Below the pieces are notes generated by a model. It made no database searches. It was not told where the DNA came from and saw only the letters and a program-made list of their open reading frames with translations. Shown here piece after piece: positions 1-6,027 of a DNA stretch of 11,918 bases (within the stretch, counting starts at the first letter, position 1; each line of letters starts with the position of its first letter). Source of the stretch: Sphingomonas sp. (lineage in GTDB: Bacteria > Pseudomonadota > Alphaproteobacteria > Sphingomonadales > Sphingomonadaceae). The position numbers were made by a program, and so were the translations under genes. The stretch spans positions 1 to 11,918 of the forward strand of contig JAICVC010000055.1 of NCBI GenBank assembly GCA_025935515.1. Reading direction: 5' to 3'.

Positions 1-404
1 ACCTGGCCAATGAGATCGAGGTCGACGAAGCTGTCGTTCATCGGCGTGACGAGCGTGTCGGCCTTGAGGATTGCGGCCCGAGCGACCGGGTCGTCGCGGC
101 CCGGCGTGTCGATGACGATGACGTCGGCCTGTTCGGCGAGCCCGGCGATCGCCGCGGCAAGGCCGTTTTCGCTATGGTCCTCGAGCACCGCAAAAGCGGC
201 CTGCGGCAGCGCCTTGTCGAGCCTGCGCATGGTCGCGTCGCGGTTTTCGAGATAGCGCGTCATCGTCCGCTGGCGGCTGTCGAGGTCGAGCGCGCCGACG
301 CGGTGGCCAGAGGCAGCGAGCGCAATCGCGGTATGGACCGCGGTCGTCGATTTGCCGGTGCCGCCCTTTTCGTTGGCGAAGACGATGAAGTGCGGCTGGC
401 TCAT
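1..404 (-). CDS. mipZ: MipZ-type ParA-family division-plane ATPase (N-terminal 134 residues; runs off the left edge)
   Basis: P-loop ATPase of the ParA/MinD superfamily. In alphaproteobacteria MipZ binds near the chromosome-partitioning complex and inhibits FtsZ assembly, so that division occurs at midcell. The translation has a deviant Walker A motif with the signature lysine (KGGTGKST, residues 13-20), a DLDSRQRT segment (40-47) followed by RYLENR, Walker B-like VIVIDTPG (95-102), and MNDSFVDLDLIG (122-133). The DLDxRQRT and MNDSFVDxD signatures are those of MipZ rather than plasmid ParA. The ATG at 404-402 follows a strong GGGGAGGG Shine-Dalgarno sequence about 6 nt upstream. The gene is divergent from panC across an 81-bp gap. 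The C-terminal half lies outside the window, so intactness cannot be judged. Confidence 0.93.
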   Translation of the reverse strand, partial: MSQPHFIVFANEKGGTGKSTTAVHTAIALAASGHRVGALDLDSRQRTMTRYLENRDATMRRLDKALPQAAFAVLEDHSENGLAAAIAGLAEQADVIVIDTPGRDDPVARAAILKADTLVTPMNDSFVDLDLIGQ

Positions 405-485
405 TGCCCTCCCCTCGGGCTTGATCTTTTACCCCGCGGCATCGAAACGCCGCCCCCAGCGAAGATTAACTGAGGCGGCGGGCGC

Positions 486-1313
486 GTGCAAATCGTTCGT
501 AATAGTGAAGAATTGGCACGCGCGCGCGCCGAGCTGGCTGGAAAAGTCGCGCTCGTTCCGACGATGGGCGCGCTTCACGCCGGTCACATGGCGCTGGTCG
601 CCGAGGCGAGCGAGCGGGCCGATCATGTCGCTGCGAGCCTGTTCGTGAATCCGGCGCAATTCGGCGAAGGCGAAGACTTCAGCCGCTATCCGCGCCGGGA
701 AGACCAGGACATCGCGATGTTGGAGGAAGCCGGTTGCGAGCTGCTGTGGGCACCGTCGGTGGCGGATATTTATCCCGACGGCTTTTCGACCAAGGTCAGC
801 GTGTCAGGACTGTCGGAGCGATGGGAAGGCGAGGCGCGGCCGGGCCATTTCGACGGCGTCGCAACGGTCGTCGCCAAGCTCCTGCTGGCGGTCCGGCCCG
901 ATGTCGCCTTGTTCGGCGAAAAGGATTTCCAGCAGCTCGCCGTGATCCGGCGCATGGTCGGAGATCTCGGCATCCCGGTCGAGGTCGTCGGCGTGCCGAC
1001 GGTGCGCGAGCCGGACGGCCTCGCCCTGTCGTCACGCAATGCCTACCTCAGTCCCGCCGAACGTCAGCAGGCCGTCGCGCTGCCCGATGCGCTCAAGGCG
1101 GCGCGAAACACGCTCCAAGGCGGAACGGCGGTGGCCACCGTGGTCCGGCAGGCCAAGCAGGCGCTGGTCGATGCCGGCTTTCTGAAGATCGATTATTTCG
1201 CGCTGGTCGACGCGGCGACGCTCGAGCCGCTCGACGAGCCGCGCGGCGAGATGCGCCTGATCGCCGCCGCCGTCATCGGGTCCACCCGCCTCATCGACAA
1301 TTTGGCCGTCTGA
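486..1313 (+). CDS. panC: Pantothenate synthetase (pantoate--beta-alanine ligase)
   Basis: Catalyses ATP-dependent condensation of pantoate with beta-alanine to pantothenate, the last step of vitamin B5 synthesis, in the cytoplasm. The 275-residue protein has normal family length and the expected motifs: PTMGALHAGH (25-34, the HIGH-like nucleotide-binding motif), NPAQFG (55-60), RPGHFDGV (118-125), FGEKDFQQL (143-151) and LSSRN (181-185, the KMSKS-like loop). The start is GTG at 486, which places MQIVR at the usual family N-terminus; only a purine-rich stretch (gaggcggcggg) precedes it. panB and panD are not adjacent, so panC appears monocistronic here, divergent from mipZ. No hairpin terminator is obvious in the 13 bases before the next (convergent) gene. 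Confidence 0.97.
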   Translation: MQIVRNSEELARARAELAGKVALVPTMGALHAGHMALVAEASERADHVAASLFVNPAQFGEGEDFSRYPRREDQDIAMLEEAGCELLWAPSVADIYPDGFSTKVSVSGLSERWEGEARPGHFDGVATVVAKLLLAVRPDVALFGEKDFQQLAVIRRMVGDLGIPVEVVGVPTVREPDGLALSSRNAYLSPAERQQAVALPDALKAARNTLQGGTAVATVVRQAKQALVDAGFLKIDYFALVDAATLEPLDEPRGEMRLIAAAVIGSTRLIDNLAV

Positions 1314-1326
1314 TATCCTCCCCGAC

Positions 1327-1452
1327 CTAGCGGAGGAAGAAGAAGTAGAGGATCGCTCCGATCACCACCAAGTAGAGAAGCGAGATCAGCAGCACCACGA
1401 GCGCCTTATCCGGCAGCTCGGCAAACATTATGTCGAAAAGGAAATTAAACAT
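1327..1452 (-). CDS. Small single-helix membrane protein, 41 residues, unidentified
   Basis: Short reading frame on the minus strand from ATG 1452-1450 to TAG 1329-1327. The translation begins MFNFLFDIMFAELPDKA and continues with about 24 almost wholly hydrophobic residues (LVVLLISLLYLVVIGAILY...), ending FFFLR. It is therefore a predicted one-pass inner-membrane miniprotein with a short N-terminal head. Third codon positions are mostly G or C, like the neighbouring real genes. The Shine-Dalgarno sequence is weak (GAAAG directly before the ATG). A four-codon frame (ATG AAA GAT GTT TAA) starts 7 bases upstream and overlaps the start, and an internal ATG at codon 9 is an alternative start. It ends 13 bp from the convergent panC stop and is divergent from the Sel1 gene. 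I do not recognise a family; no function is proposed. Confidence 0.5.
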   Translation of the reverse strand: MFNFLFDIMFAELPDKALVVLLISLLYLVVIGAILYFFFLR

Positions 1453-1510
1453 CTTTCATGGGCTCGAGCTTTGCCTTCCCCACTATTTCTATCGCCATGG
1501 TTGAATCGCG

Positions 1511-1524
1511 TTAACCATTTTTTT
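1511..1524 (+). promoter_or_regulatory. Possible CtrA-type half site upstream of the Sel1 gene
   Basis: The 123-bp divergent gap at 1453-1575 contains TTAACCAT followed by a run of T. The first half fits the alphaproteobacterial CtrA recognition half-site TTAACC(A/T)T, but the second half, expected as TTAA after 7 bases, reads TTTG. The same bases also form a 6-bp inverted repeat (ATGGTT 1497-1502 / AACCAT 1513-1518) followed by seven T residues, which could instead be a weak hairpin terminator. Low confidence either way. Confidence 0.2.
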
Positions 1525-1575
1525 GCGGTTCGCGGACGAACTTCGGTTCCAACAGAGGGACCGAGGGGACAAAGT

Positions 1576-1881
1576 ATGGGGGCGATTAGCCAGAAGAGCG
1601 CGGAATTCCTGTTGAGGAGCCGCCTTGCCGACGCCGAAGCCGGCGACGTCGACGCCTTGTTCGAGCTTGGGGTGACCTATTCGACGGGCCGCGGCGGGAT
1701 CGCCGTCGACCTGATCGAAGCCCACAAATGGTTCAACCTCGCGGCGCTGTCGGGCAGCACCCGCGGCCAGGAATGCCGGGCCGAGATCGCCTGCGAGATG
1801 AGCGCCCGCGAGATCGCCGAAGCGCAGCGCCAGGCGCGGGCGTGGCTGACCGCGACCGGCACCCAGAGCCGCGCGGCGTAA
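1576..1881 (+). CDS. Sel1-like repeat protein, 101 residues
   Basis: Small soluble protein carrying one recognisable Sel1-like (TPR-type helix-turn-helix) repeat at about residues 23-61: GDVDALFELGVTYSTGRGG, a short insert, then EAHKWFNLAALSGS. A second helical segment follows (EMSAREIAEAQRQARAWL, 74-91). Such repeats usually mediate protein-protein contacts. No signal peptide or membrane segment is seen, so it is probably cytoplasmic. The ATG at 1576 is chosen over an upstream in-frame TTG (1471) because GAGGGGA lies about 8 nt before it and the upstream codons look non-coding (T-rich, Ser/Pro/Val/Arg-rich translation). The molecular partner is unknown. It converges on the Pal-like gene across a palindromic repeat. 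Confidence 0.85.
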   Translation: MGAISQKSAEFLLRSRLADAEAGDVDALFELGVTYSTGRGGIAVDLIEAHKWFNLAALSGSTRGQECRAEIACEMSAREIAEAQRQARAWLTATGTQSRAA

Positions 1882-1888
1882 TCCCTGT

Positions 1889-1950
1889 GCTCCTGCGAAG
1901 GCAGGAGCGCAGACTCTTTCTCTCGGACTGGGCCCCGGCCTTCGCCGGGG
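1889..1950 (+). repeat. Paired-hairpin palindromic repeat, copy A (possible bidirectional terminator)
   Basis: Two perfect 18-nt hairpins with 7-bp stems and 4-base loops: CTCCTGCGAAGGCAGGAG (1890-1907) and CCCCGGCCTTCGCCGGGG (1933-1950), separated by 25 bases. A nearly identical unit lies inverted at 11704-11763. The element fills essentially all of the 71-bp gap between two convergent genes, ending 3 bp from the Pal-like stop codon. There is no U-tract, so terminator activity is only an inference from stem strength and position. Confidence 0.85.
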
Positions 1951-1952
1951 AT

Positions 1953-2399
1953 CTACCTGACCAGCACCGTCACCGCGCGGCCGAGGCCCGGGCGCTCCTT
2001 GCCCCAGCTCGTCGCCGACAGTTGCGCCGCTGGAACGCCAAGCAGCACCAGATAGCTGCGCGCTTCCTCCGCCCGGCGAGCGCCGACGGCCAGCGCATGA
2101 TCGCGGGTGTCGCCGGCATCTCCATAGCCTTCGATCCGAACGACGACTTCCGGGTGGCGCCTCAGCCAGGCCGCCTGTGCCGTGAGCACGGTCCTCGCGG
2201 GGACGGTCAAGCCGACACTCTCGGCGCCGAAATAGACGGTGGTCCCGCCCGACTGCGCTGCAAATTCGGCGCGCAGCGCGTCGATACCCTGGAGGACCGG
2301 TTGCGCCGGCGCCGGCAGGCGCCTTCTCAAGCCCGGCAGCTGAGCCTGGGCGGCGGCATCGAGCGCCAACAGCGCGGCCAGGAGAATCGCCTTGCGCAT
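1953..2399 (-). CDS. Pal/OmpA-C-like periplasmic protein without a lipobox, 148 residues
   Basis: N-terminal signal peptide (MRKAILLAALLALDAAAQA, cleavage near residue 19) followed by an OmpA-like peptidoglycan-binding domain at about 50-148. TVYFGAES (54-61), AQAAWLRRHPEVVVRIEGYGD (74-94), GARRAEEARSYL (106-117) and SWGKERP (131-137) align with the Pal family pattern, and D94 with R108/R109 fit the diaminopimelate-binding Asp and Arg. True Pal proteins are outer-membrane lipoproteins, but this protein has no cysteine at all, so it cannot be lipidated. It also lacks the usual segment between GKERP and the final RAVTVL. The start ATG overlaps the tolB stop by one base (TGATG), indicating translational coupling. 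It is probably a diverged Pal paralogue acting with the TolB-like protein; binding to peptidoglycan is inferred. Confidence 0.82.
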   Translation of the reverse strand: MRKAILLAALLALDAAAQAQLPGLRRRLPAPAQPVLQGIDALRAEFAAQSGGTTVYFGAESVGLTVPARTVLTAQAAWLRRHPEVVVRIEGYGDAGDTRDHALAVGARRAEEARSYLVLLGVPAAQLSATSWGKERPGLGRAVTVLVR

Positions 2400-3694
2400 C
2401 AGTCCATCACTCCCGACCAGTCAGGGTCCGATCCGTCCTGCGGGATCGTCATTGGCCGCGGCGCGCTTCCGTCGAGCGCGATCCGGGCCAGCGCCGAGCG
2501 TCCGGTCGGGCCGATCCGCTGGAACAGGATTTCACGGCTGCTCGCTGCCCAGCCCGGGCCTTCGTCGCCGGGGCCGTTGGTCAGGATCCGCTCGCCCGTC
2601 CCGTCCGGCCTGACGATGCCGATGCGGCGCCCGTCCTGCCCGCGCCGGGTGAAGGCGATCCACTCGCCGTCGGGGCTCCAGGTGGGGGAAGCGTACCAGC
2701 CGCCGCCGAAGCTGATCCGGCGCTGGCCGGTGCCGTCGGCGTTCATCACGTAGAGCTGCTGCGATCCGCCGCGGTCGCTTTCGAACACGATCTTGCTGCC
2801 GTCGGGCGAAAAGCTGGGGTCGGTGTCGACACCGGGCGCAGTGGTCAGGCGCCGCGGCGGCCCGCCGCCCGAATTGGCGACATAGATGTCGCTGTTGGCG
2901 CCGATCATCATCGAAAAGGCGATCCGCGAGCCATCGGGCGAGAATCGCGGCGCGAAGGTCATCGCGTCGCCGGGCAGAAGCGGGCGGTCGTGCTTGGATT
3001 CGAGGTCGAGCAGGTGAACGCTGGGCTTGCCGCCGGCAAAGCTCACGTAAGCGACCCGCGCCGCCCTGGGCCCAAGCCGCGGAGTCAGCACCATTGCGTC
3101 GCCCGAGGTCAGGTAGCGGTGGTTGTGGCCATCGCTGCCCATGATCGCGACGCGGCGCGAGCGGCCGTCGCCGACGCCGCTTTCGGCGACATAAGCGACC
3201 ATCGTGTCGAACATGCCGGGCGCGCCGGTAATCGCGGTGTAGGCAAGGCCCGAGCATTTGTGCGCGGCGCGGCGCCAGTCGTTCGGCCCGATCACGAAAC
3301 CCTTGCGGGCGAGCTCGCGGCCCTTGTCGAGGTCATAGACGTAGCAGCCGACGGTCAGCCGTCCGTCCGAGCGCGACTGGACAAACCCGGTCACCAGCGC
3401 CTTGGCACCCTTCGCCCGCCATTTGGAAAAGGTCGGCGCGGTGACTTCGGGATAGGCATAATAATCGTCGCGATTGGGCTTGAGCGGCATCACCTCGGCG
3501 GTCTGGCGAAGATCGGTCTCGATCTGCTCGGTGACCTGCCAGCCGACGGCCAGCATCTCGTTGCCGCGCGAACCGCTGGTCGGGCTGGTGAGCGGCGGCA
3601 CGGCGATCACGGTCGCCGCCGGCTGGCCCGGCTGCTGCGCCTGCGCCGCCGTGCCGAGGCCGAGCAGCAAGAGGGAAATTGCGGTTCTTTTCAT
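2399..3694 (-). CDS. tolB: TolB-family periplasmic beta-propeller protein
   Basis: TolB is the periplasmic component of the Tol-Pal system and binds Pal; the system maintains outer-membrane integrity and constriction at division. The 431 residues match family length. Signal peptide 1-19 (MKRTAISLLLLGLGTAAQA), TolB N-terminal domain about 25-150 (including GRLTVGCYVYDL at 111-122 and DWRRAAHKC at 139-147), then a six-bladed propeller with SPDG-type repeats: RFSPDGSRIAF (250-260), SFSPDGSKIVF (294-304) and TWSPDGEWIAF (338-348). The first and last blades have lost the SPDG signature (RLGPRAARVAY, GWAASSREILF). The start overlaps ybgC by 4 nt (ATGA), with AGGA just upstream. tolQ, tolR and tolA are missing between ybgC and this gene, so it may be the sole TolB or a diverged second copy; the sequence here cannot decide. 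Confidence 0.88.
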   Translation of the reverse strand: MKRTAISLLLLGLGTAAQAQQPGQPAATVIAVPPLTSPTSGSRGNEMLAVGWQVTEQIETDLRQTAEVMPLKPNRDDYYAYPEVTAPTFSKWRAKGAKALVTGFVQSRSDGRLTVGCYVYDLDKGRELARKGFVIGPNDWRRAAHKCSGLAYTAITGAPGMFDTMVAYVAESGVGDGRSRRVAIMGSDGHNHRYLTSGDAMVLTPRLGPRAARVAYVSFAGGKPSVHLLDLESKHDRPLLPGDAMTFAPRFSPDGSRIAFSMMIGANSDIYVANSGGGPPRRLTTAPGVDTDPSFSPDGSKIVFESDRGGSQQLYVMNADGTGQRRISFGGGWYASPTWSPDGEWIAFTRRGQDGRRIGIVRPDGTGERILTNGPGDEGPGWAASSREILFQRIGPTGRSALARIALDGSAPRPMTIPQDGSDPDWSGVMD

Positions 3695-4149
3695 CGGTCC
3701 TGCGTGGTGATTGCCTTGAACTTCTCGACCCAGTCGCTGGGCTGCCGCCGCGGCCGGCCTTCGCCGTCGAGGAAGGCCGCGGTGACCCGGGCATCGGTCA
3801 ACAGTTCGGGCCCGCGCATGACTCGCTGATGAATATCGACCGACGATGCGCGGACCTGATCGACGGAGCTGATGACCTGAACGTCGTCGCCGAGCTTGGC
3901 CGGGCGCCGATATTTGATGTGGACATCGACCACCGCATAGGCGCTGCCCGAGCGCCGGAGCTCGGCCGCCTGGTCGACCCCGACGGCGCGGATGAAGTCC
4001 GACCGGGCGCGCTCCATGAACTTCAGATAATTGGCGTAATAGACGATGCCGTAGGCGTCGGTGTCCTCGAAATAGACGCTGAGCGCGAAGTGATGGTCGC
4101 TGCCGATGAAGCCGCCGCGATAGGGGATGTCGAGCGAGTTGGCCGCCAT
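3691..4149 (-). CDS. ybgC: YbgC-family acyl-CoA thioesterase (hotdog fold)
   Basis: Cytoplasmic hotdog-fold thioesterase, first gene of tol-pal clusters in many proteobacteria; it hydrolyses acyl-CoA thioesters and is linked to phospholipid metabolism. The 152-residue protein carries the family signature at 26-49 (YFEDTDAYGIVYYANYLKFMERAR), in which D31 corresponds to the catalytic Asp18 of the E. coli enzyme. HIKYRRPAKLGD (77-88) is the typical second conserved block. The chosen ATG at 4149-4147 gives a short N-terminal extension relative to the E. coli protein; no clear Shine-Dalgarno sequence is seen, and an in-frame GTG two codons upstream is possible. Its stop overlaps the tolB start, so the three genes are probably one transcript. 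The gene is divergent from the membrane-protein/XRE operon and may share its regulatory region. Confidence 0.93.
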   Translation of the reverse strand: MAANSLDIPYRGGFIGSDHHFALSVYFEDTDAYGIVYYANYLKFMERARSDFIRAVGVDQAAELRRSGSAYAVVDVHIKYRRPAKLGDDVQVISSVDQVRASSVDIHQRVMRGPELLTDARVTAAFLDGEGRPRRQPSDWVEKFKAITTQDR

Positions 4150-4193
4150 GGCCACGGCCTGTAGCGACCCGCGACTCCCGCCGTAAACCCCGC

Positions 4194-4222
4194 TTGACTC
4201 GCGTGTAACGCTAACGTTACAT
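4194..4222 (+). promoter_or_regulatory. Candidate promoter of the membrane-protein/XRE operon
   Basis: TTGACT at 4194-4199 is a good -35 match. With a 17-base spacer the -10 position would be TTACAT at 4217-4222, a weak match (3 of 6 to TATAAT), which would fall inside the dyad-symmetric element. This geometry would suit repression by a protein bound to that element. Inferred from sequence only. Confidence 0.4.
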
Positions 4223-4240
4223 GTAACCCACGAGTTACAC
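4203..4240. promoter_or_regulatory. Dyad-symmetric operator-like site, two tandem GTAAC-N6-GTTAC units
   Basis: A 38-bp region with exact shared symmetry: GTGTAAC (4203-4209), the perfect 12-bp palindrome GTTACATGTAAC (4216-4227), and GTTACAC (4234-4240), all centred between 4221 and 4222. It reads equally well as two copies of GTAAC-N6-GTTAC (4205-4220 and 4223-4238) offset by 18 bp. It lies just before the first gene of an operon whose second gene encodes a small XRE repressor, so autoregulation by that protein is the simplest reading. It could also affect divergent ybgC. Confidence 0.65.
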
Positions 4241-4252
4241 AGGGGGCCTGTC

Positions 4253-4702
4253 ATGACCGAGCGTTCGATTACCGAAAGAGCCGAATTCCTGAGCCGCCGG
4301 CGGGCGCGGATGCTGCCCTTCCTCGCGGTGATCTTCCTGTCCCAGCAGGCCACATATTTCTCGACCCCGGACCGCAGCCCGCACTCCGCCGACCACGTCA
4401 AGATCGCGGCCTGGCTCGTGCTCTCGGCGGTGCTGGTCGCCGCGATGGCGACCAAGGGGTTCTGGCTGCAGCCCAAGGAAATCCGCGATCTCATCGATGA
4501 TGAGAATACCCGGGCCAACCGGCTCGACGCGATGCGCTGGGGGTTCCTGTTCACGATGGCCGCCGGCGTGGCGGTGTACTTTCTGACGATGTTCGAGCCG
4601 ATTTCGGCGCGCGAGGCGGTGCACGTCACGACCTCAGCGGGAATCGTGTCAGCCCTCGTCCGCTGGGGGGTCCTCGAAAAACGCGCGCACCGAGATGGCT
4701 GA
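4253..4702 (+). CDS. Four-helix membrane protein, unidentified, in operon with an XRE regulator
   Basis: The 149-residue protein has a charged N-terminus (MTERSITERAEFLSRRRARM) and about four predicted membrane segments at 20-36, 49-70, 96-114 and 121-140. A polar loop with acidic and basic residues (QPKEIRDLIDDENTRANR, 73-90) lies between the second and third. No enzymatic motif is recognised. The ATG at 4253 follows an AGGGGG stretch. The stop (4700-4702) lies downstream of the XRE start codon, giving an 8-nt overlap and probable translational coupling. Small integral membrane proteins paired with a YozG-like XRE regulator are a recurring bacterial arrangement; by analogy this protein may be the target or a co-regulated partner of the regulator, but its function is unknown. 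Confidence 0.85.
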   Translation: MTERSITERAEFLSRRRARMLPFLAVIFLSQQATYFSTPDRSPHSADHVKIAAWLVLSAVLVAAMATKGFWLQPKEIRDLIDDENTRANRLDAMRWGFLFTMAAGVAVYFLTMFEPISAREAVHVTTSAGIVSALVRWGVLEKRAHRDG

Positions 4703-4901
4703 GCGGCTTGCCAACCGCTTGAAGGACCGCCGGAGCGAGCTCGGTCTCACCCAGGCCGAGCTCGCCGAGCGCGTGGGGGTCACCCGCAAGACTGTCAACA
4801 CGGTCGAAAACGGCGTGTTCACGCCCTCGGCGACGCTGGCGATCAAGCTCGCCGCTGCGCTCGAGCTCAGCATCGAGCAGCTGTTCTGGATCGAGCGCTG
4901 A
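4695..4901 (+). CDS. Small XRE/Cro-CI-type HTH transcriptional regulator, 68 residues
   Basis: The protein is essentially a single HTH_3 domain. Helix 1 is LANRLKDRRSELG (5-17), the helix-turn-helix is LTQAELAERVG then VTRKTVNTVENG (18-40), and the last helices are TLAIKLAAALE and SIEQLFWIER (47-68). The length and the FTPSATLAIKLAAAL segment resemble the YozG-like one-domain XRE group. It should be a dimeric cytoplasmic DNA-binding protein. It is coupled to the upstream membrane-protein gene by an 8-nt overlap, and the symmetric site at 4203-4240 is the obvious candidate operator, implying autorepression (inference). Its last 35 bp overlap the 3' end of the convergent DUF3089 gene. Confidence 0.93.
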   Translation: MAERLANRLKDRRSELGLTQAELAERVGVTRKTVNTVENGVFTPSATLAIKLAAALELSIEQLFWIER

Positions 4902-6027
4902 TCTCGCCAACCTGGCGGATGAGGTCGCCCTGCGCCTCGCTCATGTCGGCGAGGTGCATGCCCCAGCCGGGGAGGAACATGTTCAGCACTCCGACCTCGC
5001 CGCCGATCCGGTCGGTCCATTTCTGGCCGGGCGCATGGTTGGTGCGGATCGACAAATAGCCGCGCTGGCCATCGTTGACGCATTTGGCTGACGCGAGGCC
5101 TTCGGTGCGGAGGTAAGGCGAAGGGGGCGCACCTTCGCTCGACCAGGCGATCGGCCCGCCCGGCACCGGCAGGGCCGAGCGCGCATACCAGTAGCTGTCG
5201 AGCGGGACCCAGTCCCTCGCGCCCGGCCGCGCCGGGTTGACGCAGCCGACGGTCATGCCGGGTTGCTCGGCGACGCCGAAGATCGCTCCGGCGGGCGGGA
5301 CGTTCCTGTCGCGGAAGCTGACCCAGCTGATCACGCAGCCAGTCTCGCCGGGGCGGCGGCACAGCGGCGTCTTCTTGAACGTGCCGCCGACCAGCTTGCC
5401 CTGCGGGACGATGGTGTTGAAGCCCGGCAGAATCGCCAGCTTCATCCGCGCGGCCACGGCGGGATTCTTCTCGATCTCGCGCGCGATCAGCATCTGCAGC
5501 ATCAGGCTGCCCTGGCTGTGGCCGATCAGCACAAACGGGCGGCCGTTGTTCTTCGTTGCGAGGTAGTTGCGCCAGGACGCGGCGACGTCACGATAGGCGA
5601 GCGCGGCGGCGGCATCGATGTTCGCGCCGGTCGCATAAGCCGCGACCGCGCCGAGCGTCATCTGCCGATACAAGGGCGCGAAGGTGCGGCAGACGCCGGC
5701 GAAGCGCGCGAACTGGGACTGGGCGGCGCCGGTCTCCTCGGACGGGTTCAAGTCGCTGTTCAGCCCCTGGTCGCGCGAGACGGTGGGATAGACGTAGAAG
5801 CAATCGAGCGGCGGGTTGTTGGCGACCGTGCTGAGGCCGGTCGAGCCATAGCCATTGGGGTTGAGCGCGGTGGTCGCCAGCGGGGTCGAACAGACGTCCT
5901 TGCGCCCGGGGAGGCAAAGCCAGCTCGAATCGCTGGCGTAGCTGGGCGCGGTCGGTTGGGTCGGGGTTTGCGCGGGAAGAGGCGCGGCGGCGAACGCGGC
6001 TGCCGTAAGCAAGTAGCGATAGCGCAT
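4867..6027 (-). CDS. Exported DUF3089 family alpha/beta hydrolase
   Basis: A 386-residue protein with a signal peptide (MRYRYLLTAAAFAAAPLPA, about 1-19) and then a DUF3089 domain, a lipase-like alpha/beta hydrolase family. The nucleophile elbow GHSQGS is at 169-174 (Ser171). Downstream, PGFNTIVPQGK (about 202-212) and the C-terminal NMFLPGWGMHLADM block, which could hold the catalytic His, fit the family. Several cysteines suggest disulfides in the periplasm. The natural substrate is unknown. The ATG at 6027-6025 overlaps the ruvB stop by one base (TAATG), so it is probably translated from the ruvB transcript. The same reading frame continues upstream antisense-free through ruvB, but that extension is only an out-of-frame reading of ruvB. 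The 3' end overlaps the convergent XRE gene. Confidence 0.9.
   Translation of the reverse strand: MRYRYLLTAAAFAAAPLPAQTPTQPTAPSYASDSSWLCLPGRKDVCSTPLATTALNPNGYGSTGLSTVANNPPLDCFYVYPTVSRDQGLNSDLNPSEETGAAQSQFARFAGVCRTFAPLYRQMTLGAVAAYATGANIDAAAALAYRDVAASWRNYLATKNNGRPFVLIGHSQGSLMLQMLIAREIEKNPAVAARMKLAILPGFNTIVPQGKLVGGTFKKTPLCRRPGETGCVISWVSFRDRNVPPAGAIFGVAEQPGMTVGCVNPARPGARDWVPLDSYWYARSALPVPGGPIAWSSEGAPPSPYLRTEGLASAKCVNDGQRGYLSIRTNHAPGQKWTDRIGGEVGVLNMFLPGWGMHLADMSEAQGDLIRQVGEISARSRTAARC

Noticed and set aside
1471..1575. 35-codon N-terminal extension of the Sel1 protein from a TTG start
   Set aside because: The composition is non-coding and the region includes the T-run. A strong ribosome-binding site precedes the ATG at 1576.
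1728..3829. Long plus-strand open frames (341 and 279 codons) opposite tolB and the Pal-like gene
   Set aside because: They are antisense to clearly recognised genes, have Arg/Ala/Gly/Pro-rich low-complexity translations, and lack family motifs. Such frames are expected in high-GC DNA.
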